The notes beneath the pieces are model-generated. The model had not been told where the DNA came from, searched no databases, and saw only the letters and a program-made list of their open reading frames with translations. Of a stretch of 64,000 nucleotides of DNA, positions 40,122 to 49,112 are shown one piece after another; position 1 is the stretch's first letter, and every line of letters begins with the position of its first letter. Both the position numbers and the translations under genes were made by a program. The DNA comes from Holdemania massiliensis AP2 (GTDB lineage Bacteria; Bacillota_I; Bacilli_A; Erysipelotrichales; Erysipelotrichaceae), in assembly GCF_000327285.1 (NCBI RefSeq), contig NZ_HE998568.1, forward strand, positions 514,810 to 578,809, read 5' to 3'.

Positions 40122-42086
40122 TTATTGCAGAGCGTTTTCCACCGCCTGTTTAATCGCATTGGAAGTGATTGTGGCGTTGCTGATGGCATCCACTTTACTG
40201 GATTGAGCTTCAATGATCTTTTCTGGCATTTGCTGGATTGCCGGATCACTGATTCCTGATGACTCCTGATGCTCAACAATATTAATTTCGGTAATTTCAC
40301 CACCACTGACTGTAACGCTGACCTTTACAGCTGCATTCATACCATCGGCAGTTCCTTCATATACACCATCGGTTAAATCTTTAAAATCAACTCCAGAAAC
40401 GGCAGCTGTATCCTTTTCAAAGAGAGAAAGATCGAACATATCCGGAGCAGGCTTAACTTCGTAGCCTTCTTCCATTGGCAGATTCATGATGTTTCTTCCT
40501 GTAATTCGTCCCCACGTTACAGCACCATTCATGCCAACGCCCGGGGCAATGGTTTTTCCCCACATTTGACCCACGACTTCGCCGCCGGCATATAAACCTG
40601 GGATAACTGTTCCTTCAGCTGTCGTAACCTGGTTTTTATCGTTGACCAAAATACCACCTCGCGAAGAAAGAACAATCGGCTGAAGCTTCAGTGCATAGAA
40701 ACGATCACCTTCAATTTTATTAATCGCTTCAACACGGTTTTCATTCGGTTTCACTTCAAACTCACGTCCGAATTGATCAGGAACCCCTGCCTCTACAGCC
40801 TTGTTGTAATCTTCAACAGTTTGAACAAAGGTTTCCACTGGAATTTGAAGTTTTTCTGCCAACTCTTCCAACGTATTTGCTTCCACTAAACGAGAACGAT
40901 AAATTCCACCTTCCTTAAAGGAATCATAAGCACCACGTAACGTACCCTGGGTATCTTCCAGAATTTTATCTGTAAAAATCTCAAACATGTAGCTTTCCGG
41001 CTGAGCTTTCAGACCCGCATTGCGGACTTCATCATCCCAAGCACATTCATTGATAAAGCGTTCTCCCAGAATATTAACCAGAATACCTCCGGTATAATAA
41101 GTGCCGGTCGAACCATTGACACCTTGCGTCGTTGAACCTTCATTGACCATCCCTTTTGGATACGTTTCAATCCAGCTCATGGCTTCTTCTGTAATTCCGG
41201 CGCCGACTTCCTGCATCATTCGCAATCCATAACCATCATCGCTGGAAAGGGACGCCGAAATCAAATTATGCAGATCCGTAGAATATGCCTCAAATAATTT
41301 AGGGTTTGCTGCATAGCCGCCGGTGCTCATAATCACTCCGTAATTAGAATGAAACTGATAAGTCTTGCCATCGGTTCCGACACCTTCTGCCCCGCAAACC
41401 TGACCTTTTTCATTGGTGATCAGTTTTGTACCCGCCACTGAAGTAAATACTTGGATTTTATCTTGTTTCTCTAATTCTTTTAGCATGACTTCAATAACCG
41501 GATTGGCTAATTTTGAATCTTCCTTCGGCATCGGAACATACGTCCGGTTATATTCATACGGCATATGTCCAGGATTAACAATGACCTTATTGCCATCTTT
41601 ATCCGTCATAAATGGATAGTCCTTCACACCCATTTCATACACCCATTCCCAAGCTTCTGTTGCATTTTCTGCATAGCTTTTAACCAAGTACTCAATCGGA
41701 TGTCCGCCATTGGAGTTTCCAAATTTCAAAATTTCTTTTTCATAGCGTTCAACTGTATCCTCAGTTAAACCTTGTTCGATTTGCAGAGTGGTATTGGCCG
41801 CTGAAAACTGACCGGTTTTCATTCGCATAAAGCCGCCAAGTTCAGGAAGCTTTTCTACCAAAATGACGCTCTCCGCACCATTTTCCACGGCAGTCAATGC
41901 AGCGCTGATTCCTGTTCCGCCACCACCAACAATGACCACATCCGCTTTCTCTACAACATCAAACTGCGTCTTTGGTGAAACATCTGGTTGATCTGTTTTG
42001 GGTTGAGCTGCACAGCCGCTGATCAGCGTACTTACTAAGAAAGCACACAGCAGGGCTGCCGTCGATTTCATCCCTGTTTTTTTCAT
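40122..42086 (-). CDS. Secreted flavoprotein reductase with C-terminal FMN-binding domain
   Basis: A 654-residue lipoprotein: signal peptide with lipobox ISGC (Cys about 25). The FAD-binding domain has VVIVGGGGTGISAALTAVENG near residue 50 and GLYAGGEVVGQMWG near 520. The last 85 residues are an FMN-binding domain with DAISNATITS, where the Thr of the ApbE-flavinylation motif is kept but the usual Gly is Asn. Relatives reduce fumarate, urocanate or other enoates outside the membrane as respiratory acceptors. In many relatives the FMN domain is N-terminal; here it is C-terminal. It is divergent from an AraC regulator. Confidence 0.85.
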   Translation of the reverse strand: MKKTGMKSTAALLCAFLVSTLISGCAAQPKTDQPDVSPKTQFDVVEKADVVIVGGGGTGISAALTAVENGAESVILVEKLPELGGFMRMKTGQFSAANTTLQIEQGLTEDTVERYEKEILKFGNSNGGHPIEYLVKSYAENATEAWEWVYEMGVKDYPFMTDKDGNKVIVNPGHMPYEYNRTYVPMPKEDSKLANPVIEVMLKELEKQDKIQVFTSVAGTKLITNEKGQVCGAEGVGTDGKTYQFHSNYGVIMSTGGYAANPKLFEAYSTDLHNLISASLSSDDGYGLRMMQEVGAGITEEAMSWIETYPKGMVNEGSTTQGVNGSTGTYYTGGILVNILGERFINECAWDDEVRNAGLKAQPESYMFEIFTDKILEDTQGTLRGAYDSFKEGGIYRSRLVEANTLEELAEKLQIPVETFVQTVEDYNKAVEAGVPDQFGREFEVKPNENRVEAINKIEGDRFYALKLQPIVLSSRGGILVNDKNQVTTAEGTVIPGLYAGGEVVGQMWGKTIAPGVGMNGAVTWGRITGRNIMNLPMEEGYEVKPAPDMFDLSLFEKDTAAVSGVDFKDLTDGVYEGTADGMNAAVKVSVTVSGGEITEINIVEHQESSGISDPAIQQMPEKIIEAQSSKVDAISNATITSNAIKQAVENALQ

Positions 42087-42227
42087 CTTTCTTTCCTCCT
42101 GTTTCTACGATATACTATTTGGTAGTAAATTCACATATCATATTCATTTCTTTTTTGTGATTATCATGCTAAGGCTGTCAAGAAAACCTTCCATGTTAGA
42201 AGCACAAAAATGACAAAGGAGGAAGCG

Positions 42228-43106
42228 ATGGATACATCTAAACGGCTCAATCAGTTCCGCATTCAGAAAGATCCAATTTCTGCCTATCTTGATCAATTTC
42301 GATTGGATATTGATTATTTTACTAACTGGCCGAATCAGAGTGGAAAAACGCTTAAGAACATTATTGGAACGCATATTAAAATTATTCTTGTCGAACGGGG
42401 AAACTGCGAAATCATGATTCAAGATACAAAATATAAGCTAAGCGGAGGAGACTGCCTAATCATTCCGCCGTATACGATATATAACGCAGTAACAGGAAAC
42501 GAACCAATTAATTCTTATGAAATATTCTTTAACGTATATCCAATAACTCGAGAACAAGAATTTTTATCTAGGATGAAAATTGAAGGAACCTTGGTTTTTA
42601 CCCATTTAATTACAGGGATTGAATGGAAAAGCTTCAGCCATTGTTATGCCAGCCTGCAGTCGAAGCAAGATGGCTGTTACGCTCAATTGAAAGCAAGCTT
42701 AACAATGCTGCTGATTAAGATCCTGCGCCGGCAGCCTTTGGCTATCATGGATCCCCAAGGTCGTGTAAAAGAGCAGGCGGTTGTCGACAAGCTATTTCTT
42801 TATCTGAACGAACATCTTGATGAACCTGTTCAGGTCGGTCAACTTTGTTCTTATCTTGCTTTATCCCAGAGTCATCTTTATCGTTGCTGCCGAAACGTTA
42901 TGAATTGTTCTACAAATCAACTGATTATCCGTTATAAATTATCCCGAGCAAAGCAATTATTAAAAGATCCGGAATTGTCAATCCAGCAAATAGCAGCGAT
43001 GATTGGTTATGAGTCATTTTACTTCAGCAGTCAATTCAAAAGAAATTTTCTGCTTTCTCCTACGCAATATCGCGAAAAGCTTTGTGTTTGCCGACGCGAT
43101 CAGTGA
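42228..43106 (+). CDS. AraC family regulator with cupin sensor domain
   Basis: The N-terminal cupin-like part includes ILVERGNCEIMIQDTKYKL and GGDCLIIPPYTIYNAV. The C-terminal AraC domain carries two HTHs (VGQLCSYLALSQSHLYRCC and SIQQIAAMIGYESFYFSSQF). Length is 292. The ATG at 42228-42230 follows AAAGGAGGAAGCG and is preferred to an upstream in-frame start. It is divergent from the FMN-type flavoprotein and likely activates it in response to its substrate. Confidence 0.9.
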   Translation: MDTSKRLNQFRIQKDPISAYLDQFRLDIDYFTNWPNQSGKTLKNIIGTHIKIILVERGNCEIMIQDTKYKLSGGDCLIIPPYTIYNAVTGNEPINSYEIFFNVYPITREQEFLSRMKIEGTLVFTHLITGIEWKSFSHCYASLQSKQDGCYAQLKASLTMLLIKILRRQPLAIMDPQGRVKEQAVVDKLFLYLNEHLDEPVQVGQLCSYLALSQSHLYRCCRNVMNCSTNQLIIRYKLSRAKQLLKDPELSIQQIAAMIGYESFYFSSQFKRNFLLSPTQYREKLCVCRRDQ

Positions 43107-43285
43107 TATAAAATATTTCAGCAAGCAGCATACACAAACCAATTCAAAAGGCGAACAGAATTTTTCGTGATCTTATCTATGTCCTTTACTTAGATTCATC
43201 CATTCTTTATTTTTGCCTAATTAGCAGAAATAAGAATCTCGAAGAAATAATATATTATTAAAGAATAAATTTATATGCACTCATC

Positions 43286-43328
43286 AAAACACGGCAGCCA
43301 TTGTCATTTCAATGAACTGCCGTGTTTT
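43286..43328. terminator. Strong terminator after the AraC gene
   Basis: AAAACACGGCAG pairs perfectly with CTGCCGTGTTTT around a 19-nt loop. It can act on both strands. Confidence 0.85.
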
Positions 43329-43339
43329 AAAATTCGATT

Positions 43340-43560
43340 ATATACATTATCTCGGGGTTTAGGAATGAAACTCATTAACGTGGGGTCTAAGGCAAAGAAG
43401 AATCAAACTGAAATGAGGTTACTCTTATAGAAACAAACTCCATTGGATTAACACCTAACTGATGTGAGGGAATCCGTTTCAGTTGAGCCCCGACGCCCCA
43501 AGAATGGGGCTATGATCGGGTTGATCCTTGTTTCTGTCTTCCATATCAAACTGATTTAGG
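43340..43560. other. Structured intergenic block of unknown nature
   Basis: No gene is visible. A nested stem CCCGA-C-GCCCC-AAGAAT-GGGGC-TATGA-TCGGG occupies 43489-43520. AAACTGAAA near 43404 can pair with TTTCAGTT at 43477-43484, enclosing it. GGGGTTTAGG and GGGGTCTAAGG recur. It is richer in G and C than the genes to its right. It may be a decayed mobile-element end or a structured RNA. Confidence 0.4.
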
Positions 43561-43587
43561 GTCGTTAACCCCATCTTTAAAAGGAAA

Positions 43588-43620
43588 AGCAACAACTCAA
43601 TAACAAATTGGATTGTTGCT
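43588..43620 (-). terminator. Terminator of the type VII secretion locus
   Basis: On the minus strand AGCAACAA pairs with TTGTTGCT, followed by TTTCCTTTT. It lies about 30 bp after the PP2C stop codon. Confidence 0.75.
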
Positions 43621-43647
43621 AAGTAATTTGCGTAATAGATATTAGAA

Positions 43648-44352
43648 TCATAGTTTATTAAGTAAATTGAAAAAAACTATTGAAATATTATCATTTTCCC
43701 CACGATCATATAATGTCTGAATTGTAGATGAAATGACTGTTTCATCTTGTTTTTCCATTAATTCAGCTATCTTAATCATTTCATTTTCATCTAATTTATT
43801 ATAAAATCCATCAGACGTAATAATAACAATATCACCTTTTTGCAACTTACGCATGGTTGTATAGGCTCGTTCCGACATTCCCATTCCCAGACACTTTGTT
43901 AAAGTTGAAGTTTTATTTCCCTTTGTGTCAAAAATTGCATGATCTTCACTTAATTGTTCAACTACGCCATTTCTTATGAAAAAACAACGTGTATCGCCGA
44001 TATTCTTCATAATTAGGATAGTTTCAATAATTACTGCAACTGTTAGTGTCGTCCCCCCTTGTTTCATATTTTCTTGATTGTATAATCGGCTTAAATGATC
44101 AATAATCGAAAAACATTGATCCAAAATTTCTTGACTATTCTCTATATTCAAAATTTCCCATTGCACATGCTCTTTTAAAATCTTAATGGCTGTCTGGGAA
44201 TGAACTTCTCCACAATCATACCCGCCCATTCCATCAGCAACTGCAATAGCTGCGATTTCTTGATCTTTAAAAATCCAACGCTTTGCAAAAATGCTATCTT
44301 CGTTTACAGATTTAATCTTACCTTGAGTTGTGAATCCTGAAACCTTAATCAT
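43648..44352 (-). CDS. PP2C-type Ser/Thr protein phosphatase
   Basis: A soluble 234-residue phosphatase. GKIKSVNEDSIF, AVADGMGGYDCGE, GDTRCFFIRNG, SEDHAIFD and GDIVIITSDGFYNKL give the metal-binding aspartates of the PP2C/PrpC family. It is the last gene of the type VII locus, 8 bp after the FHA gene, and is the natural antagonist of the kinase encoded at 53932-55926. Confidence 0.93.
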   Translation of the reverse strand: MIKVSGFTTQGKIKSVNEDSIFAKRWIFKDQEIAAIAVADGMGGYDCGEVHSQTAIKILKEHVQWEILNIENSQEILDQCFSIIDHLSRLYNQENMKQGGTTLTVAVIIETILIMKNIGDTRCFFIRNGVVEQLSEDHAIFDTKGNKTSTLTKCLGMGMSERAYTTMRKLQKGDIVIITSDGFYNKLDENEMIKIAELMEKQDETVISSTIQTLYDRGENDNISIVFFNLLNKL

Positions 44353-44360
44353 AATCCATC

Positions 44361-44936
44361 TTACTCAGCAATCGTAATTAAAGCTCTTCCAATTTTCAAA
44401 ACATCATTTTTGCGAATTTTAATTTTTTTAGAACCTTCTATTTTAAGCCCATTAATATAAATTCCATTATTAGAATTCAAGTCTGTAATATAAAACTCGT
44501 TATTTACACAATCAATTACCGCATGTCTTCTTCCAACCGCTGGCTCTTCAATCAAAACATCACATTCTCCAGCTAAGCGTCCTACGAGACATGGAAACTT
44601 TTTAATTTGAATTTCGCTTATCATAGAATTAATATCTACTCTTAATTCAAGCTTTGGATTTTCTACTTCACACAGACTTTGAGTTTTAGCTTCATCCTGG
44701 GGAATGAAAAAACTAGTTCCTGTTTCTTCTATTTCAGTTTTTTTTATTTCCTCTTTTATCTCTGGTTTTACCTCTTTCAAACGATGCCCGCATCTTGGAC
44801 AAAATTCATTTATTTCTTGTAATGCAGCGCCACATTTAGGACAATAACCTTGAGGCTTTACTCTCCTTTTTTTATACTCCCTATAACAAAAAAACAAAAC
44901 GATTATCCCGAATAACGCAAAAATAATATATTCCAT
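44361..44936 (-). CDS. Membrane zinc-ribbon protein with FHA domain
   Basis: A 191-residue protein. A membrane helix at residues 3-18 is followed by basic residues, so the rest should be cytoplasmic. A zinc ribbon has CPKC and CPRC (Cys 32, 35, 46, 49). After an acidic linker containing KKTEIEETGTS comes an FHA domain: VGRLAGECDVLI, GRRHAVI and DLNSNNGIYING (about 118-163), with the phosphothreonine-binding Arg and Ser/Asn positions present. It would read phosphothreonines made by the locus kinase. Confidence 0.88.
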   Translation of the reverse strand: MEYIIFALFGIIVLFFCYREYKKRRVKPQGYCPKCGAALQEINEFCPRCGHRLKEVKPEIKEEIKKTEIEETGTSFFIPQDEAKTQSLCEVENPKLELRVDINSMISEIQIKKFPCLVGRLAGECDVLIEEPAVGRRHAVIDCVNNEFYITDLNSNNGIYINGLKIEGSKKIKIRKNDVLKIGRALITIAE

Positions 44937-44952
44937 GTCTTTAATTTCCTTT

Positions 44953-45237
44953 CTACACCTCGTTCTTTTCCCCTATAAGAGACTCCACTTTTTTTATAAA
45001 CTTCTCTCGCGTTTCATCCTCATATCCACGAAAAACAACTTCTTGAATATCGCTATGATTGAAAGTCAATCGAAATTGACTACCAATATCACCTTCTGGA
45101 TATAACACACCAAGATAATCATATCTTTGCTCCGGACGGTCTTTAATATATTGAAGAATCCCTGTTATCATTAACTTTTTCTTATACTCTTTTAATTTCA
45201 CTATACTTCCTATTGGTAAAAAATCTTTGGCTACCAT
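44953..45237 (-). CDS. DUF4176 protein
   Basis: A 94-residue soluble protein with the DUF4176 pattern: FLPIGSIVKLKEYKKKLMI, then YDYLGVLYPEGDIG. The family is often found in type VII secretion loci of Bacillota; its role is unknown. Its start overlaps the stop of the upstream substrate gene by 7 bp, so it could be a chaperone or immunity factor for that product. This is a context guess. Confidence 0.75.
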   Translation of the reverse strand: MVAKDFLPIGSIVKLKEYKKKLMITGILQYIKDRPEQRYDYLGVLYPEGDIGSQFRLTFNHSDIQEVVFRGYEDETREKFIKKVESLIGEKNEV

Positions 45238-46235
45238 GGCAAAATTCCTCCTATTGCTTTTCCGACATCATTTAGTTTATCACCAATAAAACTGCCAACA
45301 TTTTGAACAATTGAAACAGTGCCGTCAAACATCAACTCGGTAAAATCTTCCATCATGATGTTTACACCTTCAATTCCATCTTTACCAGTAAGATCTCTCA
45401 ATATTTCCGAATAATCAATTCCAAATAATGCAGCACCTTTTTCTACTATTTCCAAACCTGTTTCCATTCCAAAATCATATAAAGTTTCCACTGTCATGCC
45501 CCATGCCACATCTGTTAGATCTTTAAGAAAATTTCCTGATTGCTTACTAAAAAGCAATTCATAGTGTTCCATAAAATTATCCCCAATAGCTTTTCCGAAG
45601 TTGTAATATAACTTTCCTTCAAGCGGCCCAATAACTCCGCCTGATATAATTTCAGGAATTTTTTCTTCTGCTTCTTGAAATAGTTGATATAGTGCTCCTT
45701 CAACATCACCATGCATCAGCTTATTTGTAATTTCATATGAGTCAGCAAACAGGCTAAAATATTCCGCAGACTGACTAAAAAATTTATCTTCATCAAATAA
45801 TTCTTTTAAAATTCCTATATTCTGAAATCTTTTATTTCCTTGTTCTGCAGTAATAATTTTTAATAATGCATAGAAATCTGAAAATGATTCATATCCATCA
45901 ACAGCTGTGCTAATATTTTCTTCTATTACCTTTAGTCCTTGTTTGCTTTCGTCAGAATGATTATTAAGTATATTTCTTACAACTTGCTCATTATTGTTAT
46001 ATAAATCGCAAAATTCACGTATCCCCCCGGCCAAAGCACAAAAACGATTACTTGAGCGACCAATTTCAATACGATACACGATATCCCGTAGCGCTTTAAT
46101 AGAACGTTGAGAACTATCAAAACTTCTTGCAAAAAACGTTATTTCCCTCTGCTTATCATTCAAATAATCTGCAATCTCAAACATTTGTTCTGAACATTCC
46201 TGCATCGCTGCAATCTTGAATGCCAATTGCGCCAT
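45231..46235 (-). CDS. Putative type VII substrate with ECSEQM N-terminal module
   Basis: A 334-residue protein. The first 90 residues (MQECSEQM, SFDSSQRSIKALRDIVYRIEIGRSS, FCDLYNNNEQ) match the N-terminus of the product at 46251-47399 almost motif for motif. The remainder is helical, with a Gly-rich C-terminal end (SFIGDKLNDVGKAIGGILPW) that could be membrane-active. I recognise no toxin domain. A conserved helical head plus a variable tail is the layout of LXG-like type VII effectors. The start lies 15 bp after the preceding substrate gene. Confidence 0.65.
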   Translation of the reverse strand: MAQLAFKIAAMQECSEQMFEIADYLNDKQREITFFARSFDSSQRSIKALRDIVYRIEIGRSSNRFCALAGGIREFCDLYNNNEQVVRNILNNHSDESKQGLKVIEENISTAVDGYESFSDFYALLKIITAEQGNKRFQNIGILKELFDEDKFFSQSAEYFSLFADSYEITNKLMHGDVEGALYQLFQEAEEKIPEIISGGVIGPLEGKLYYNFGKAIGDNFMEHYELLFSKQSGNFLKDLTDVAWGMTVETLYDFGMETGLEIVEKGAALFGIDYSEILRDLTGKDGIEGVNIMMEDFTELMFDGTVSIVQNVGSFIGDKLNDVGKAIGGILPW

Positions 46236-46250
46236 ATAATAACTCCTTTG

Positions 46251-47399
46251 TTAGTTTTTTGTAAAATGGACTGCACCTATTGGAAGACCACAATGATTGC
46301 CATTTCCTTGAGCATTATAAAACTTTATAAATTCATCCATAGAATAACACAGGATTTCACTACTTTTCCAATTGTCAGTTAAATACACCTGACCATCTAC
46401 AATTGCATCAATATAAATCACATGGCCAGCACTCCCTCCACTACCAGAAAATTGAAAAGAGACTATAATATCTGTGACAGGCTCTCCTGGATGACTATTA
46501 ACAATTTGCTGAAGGCAATCACTTCCAGTGTATTTTGTTTGTGTGATTGGTACGCCTGTCTGGCTCGAATTATCAACTAAATTATTAACATAATCACAGC
46601 CATTTCCACTGTATCCATTAATAAATTTAGGGCCATCTCCAGACATATAATATTTAAACTTTGCATGGGTCAAAGCTACACATTGATTTTTTCCAAAAGT
46701 TCCTCCATTTGCCTCAATAAAACCATCATTGCGTACTTGGAGCGCATTCTTTAATTCCAATGACATATTTGCATTATTTTGAACCTTATTCCGAAGTTCT
46801 TCATCTGCCATTCCAAGTTTTCTCAGAATAGTTATATATGATTGCTTATCCGGATTTTCATTCAAATATTTATTAATTATCTTTTCCTGCTCTGACTCTA
46901 TTGGCTTTATCTGCATATCATCTGGTTCAAGTTCTTGCCTTTCAATTGGCTTTATAACTTTATCTTTACTATTCCCAATAATGATTTTATCAATAATATC
47001 GTTGATAACACCTCCGCCAATAATATTGCTGATAACGCCACCACCAACAGTCAACAATCTAATATAATCTGTTAAACAATCATTATCAGACACATTATTC
47101 GCATTCATAACAGATTTTAAATTGTTAATTTGACCGAAAATTTTATATTCTTCATTATACTCGTACAATTCACAGCATGCTTTTACAGATCCACCTAGTT
47201 GTGTAAAATGATTGCCAGAACGTCCTATTTGAATTGTATAGACATAATCCCGAATTGTTTTAATTGATCTTTGAGAGTGATCCAAAGAACGAACAAAAGT
47301 AGTCAACCGTTGTTGATTTTGATCAAGAATCTCCCCTACAGTCAAAAGCTCTTCAGCACATTCCTTCATATTATTTAGTTTAAAATTAATCTTTGTCAT
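46251..47399 (-). CDS. Putative type VII effector with CHAP-like cysteine hydrolase domain
   Basis: A 382-residue protein with three parts. Residues 1-90 share the ECAEEL/SLDHSQRSIKTIRDYVYTIQIGRSG module with the next gene. A Gly/Ile-rich stretch (113-142) may insert in membranes. The C-terminal 150 residues look like a CHAP/NlpC-P60 papain-like hydrolase: Cys240 in KNQCVALTHA, His326 in AGHVIYIDAI and TDNW (Asp342-Asn343) stand in the right order. Such domains cleave peptidoglycan peptides or amides. The start overlaps the upstream gene by 14 bp. It is probably an effector or a wall-opening enzyme for secretion. Confidence 0.7.
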   Translation of the reverse strand: MTKINFKLNNMKECAEELLTVGEILDQNQQRLTTFVRSLDHSQRSIKTIRDYVYTIQIGRSGNHFTQLGGSVKACCELYEYNEEYKIFGQINNLKSVMNANNVSDNDCLTDYIRLLTVGGGVISNIIGGGVINDIIDKIIIGNSKDKVIKPIERQELEPDDMQIKPIESEQEKIINKYLNENPDKQSYITILRKLGMADEELRNKVQNNANMSLELKNALQVRNDGFIEANGGTFGKNQCVALTHAKFKYYMSGDGPKFINGYSGNGCDYVNNLVDNSSQTGVPITQTKYTGSDCLQQIVNSHPGEPVTDIIVSFQFSGSGGSAGHVIYIDAIVDGQVYLTDNWKSSEILCYSMDEFIKFYNAQGNGNHCGLPIGAVHFTKN

Positions 47400-47793
47400 A
47401 TTTTTCCTCCAATATTTTCTTTAACCAAGGTTCAACGACAAGATTTTCAGCATTATCTCCAAAGCTTTGATCTTTCGACCAATGTAATGAACTTTGAATA
47501 TCGGTTATATTAATCGGAAGACTGTCATTATTTTTGAGTATAGTACAGTCAGCTGTATAGAATAGTTCCGCTATTTCTTCAAGCATTTTTGAAAAAATAA
47601 ATCCTTTAGCAATCGTTTCATTAAGCCTTGAATGCAAATTGAGTAATTGCCCTGTCATTGAAGACAACTGATTGTTTTGTAACTCATTCTGTATCAAGCC
47701 AATCTGCGAAGAAATCGAATCTATCTGAAGATAGATTCGATTCATTTCCTCCGAGCATTCGACAATATTTTGCCAGTTATATTTAAGATACAT
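47386..47793 (-). CDS. Short protein with the ECSEEM module
   Basis: A 135-residue helical protein whose N-terminus (NWQNIVECSEEMNRI) repeats the helix seen in the two substrates downstream, including the ECSE core. A short acidic C-terminal tail follows. It lacks an effector-like domain and could be the partner or targeting factor for the next product, whose gene it overlaps by 14 bp. It starts 5 bp after the WXG100 gene. Confidence 0.6.
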   Translation of the reverse strand: MYLKYNWQNIVECSEEMNRIYLQIDSISSQIGLIQNELQNNQLSSMTGQLLNLHSRLNETIAKGFIFSKMLEEIAELFYTADCTILKNNDSLPINITDIQSSLHWSKDQSFGDNAENLVVEPWLKKILEEKYDKD

Positions 47794-47798
47794 GGAAG

Positions 47799-48122
47799 CT
47801 ACATTTTAAATACACCGTCTGTAGGCAGTCCTTCCGCCGCAGCTGTAGCTCGCTTTTCAGCTTGTTCGTAAATATTTGCCAATTCATTTACAGTTTTAAT
47901 ATAAGAATCAATTATTGCAGCCATGTTATCAATATCATCGTAAACACCTTTGAACTTAATCTGAAATTCATCTGAAGCTTGCGATTTCCATCCTGCCTGT
48001 AAAGAATTAATTTCAGTTTTGCACTGCTCCATAATGGATATAATTGTATTTTTCTGTGTAGCCATTTCGGATGCCTTGGAAATTAATACATTAGGTTGTA
48101 CCTTTAAAATCATATCTGTCAT
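47799..48122 (-). CDS. WXG100-type protein with LPTDGVF tail
   Basis: A 107-residue two-helix protein with the turn motif AGWKSQASDEF (W-x-S variant of WXG) near residue 44 and YEQAE (YxxxE export motif) near residue 87. The C-terminus, GLPTDGVFKM, shares LPTDGVF with the product at 49113-49430. Length and layout fit EsxA-like substrates. The ATG follows GGAGGGAAAG. Confidence 0.85.
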   Translation of the reverse strand: MTDMILKVQPNVLISKASEMATQKNTIISIMEQCKTEINSLQAGWKSQASDEFQIKFKGVYDDIDNMAAIIDSYIKTVNELANIYEQAEKRATAAAEGLPTDGVFKM

Positions 48123-48134
48123 GTTCTTTCCCTC

Positions 48135-48440
48135 CTATTTACGATTACTTGCAATAATTTGGATTGCTTCTGATTCTGCTTGTGCATACGTTTGAATATC
48201 TTGAGTCAATACTTCAATATAACGATTTAGCATCGTTGTTAAAGCATTAAATCTACTTCTATCATTTCCTAAATTTGCTTTGAATTTATTGGATGCTTCA
48301 CCTTCCCACATCGTATCCATTTCTTCACCAATTTCATACAGCCTTGCCACTGCTTTATCATAGCTTTTAACCTGTTCAGAAAGATGATTAACTACCTCTT
48401 TCATTTTTGATGTCGTTAATTCCGTACCCATTCCAGCCAT
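48135..48440 (-). CDS. WXG100 protein (EsxA-like)
   Basis: A canonical WXG100 protein of 101 residues: DTMWEGEASNKFKANL gives the W-x-G turn, and TYAQAES gives the YxxxE export motif near the C-terminus. The ATG at 48438-48440 lies 8 bp after GGAGG; the longer reading frame starts at a TTG too close to that site. It is the best EsxA candidate in the locus. Confidence 0.92.
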   Translation of the reverse strand: MAGMGTELTTSKMKEVVNHLSEQVKSYDKAVARLYEIGEEMDTMWEGEASNKFKANLGNDRSRFNALTTMLNRYIEVLTQDIQTYAQAESEAIQIIASNRK

Positions 48441-48757
48441 TTTCAATTCCTCCTTTACGATTTAAGATAATTCTATTTTAACTCTCATATTCCTAATATA
48501 ACTAACTAGATTCTATGCACAAATAATTTATTTATTATTTATACATTATTTCTTTTTAAGCGTTTTATAATTACATCTTAACGTTTAAACTTTATGTGTT
48601 TTCCATTATCAATTAATTTTCTTAATCGCAATGCAAACATGTTTTCCAAGTTAAGGCTTTTATCAAAACTGCTTAACCATAACTTGATATTGGTTATCAT
48701 ACTTAAAATAATAGTTTATCATTACTGAAAAACATCTTATTCATTCAATATGAACTT
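48441..48757. other. AT-rich gap with possible internal promoter
   Basis: 317 bp with no gene. On the minus strand TTGTGC and TATATT are 16 bp apart at about 48496-48523 and could drive the WXG100 genes downstream. Otherwise it is simple AT-rich sequence. Confidence 0.35.
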
Positions 48758-49099
48758 TTAATCAAAATTTTTGCTTGTACCCTTTGCCTTTTCTGACGCT
48801 TCCTGTCTTGCCCTCCTCAACGCTTCCAAAGCTTCTTCTTCTGCTTTTTTTATTTGCGCGGCTGCACTTCTTAAATTAGAAGCTGCTCTTCTAAGTTCTG
48901 AAGCATGCTCTAAAACTTTTTCTTTTTCATTTCTGCATTTTTCCAGCATCATTCCAGAACTTTCACTTTGCCATGACATGTTGAGATTTTCAAGTACCAT
49001 TTCAATTCTATGATTAGCTAAATATTCGAGTTCACCTGCAAATTCATCTAATTTTCCCGCATCAGCCATAGCTTTTCCGTAATTAAAGTTAATTTTCAT
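48758..49099 (-). CDS. WXG100-like protein, W-x-S variant
   Basis: A 113-residue two-helix protein. NLNMSWQSESSGMMLEKC gives the W-x-S turn at about residue 43. The second helix is long and highly charged (KKAEEEALEALRRARQEASEK), and there is no YxxxE motif. It may be the partner in a heterodimer whose other member carries the export signal. It lies 13 bp after the gene at 49113-49430. Confidence 0.75.
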   Translation of the reverse strand: MKINFNYGKAMADAGKLDEFAGELEYLANHRIEMVLENLNMSWQSESSGMMLEKCRNEKEKVLEHASELRRAASNLRSAAAQIKKAEEEALEALRRARQEASEKAKGTSKNFD

Positions 49100-49112
49100 C
49101 CAATCACCTCTG

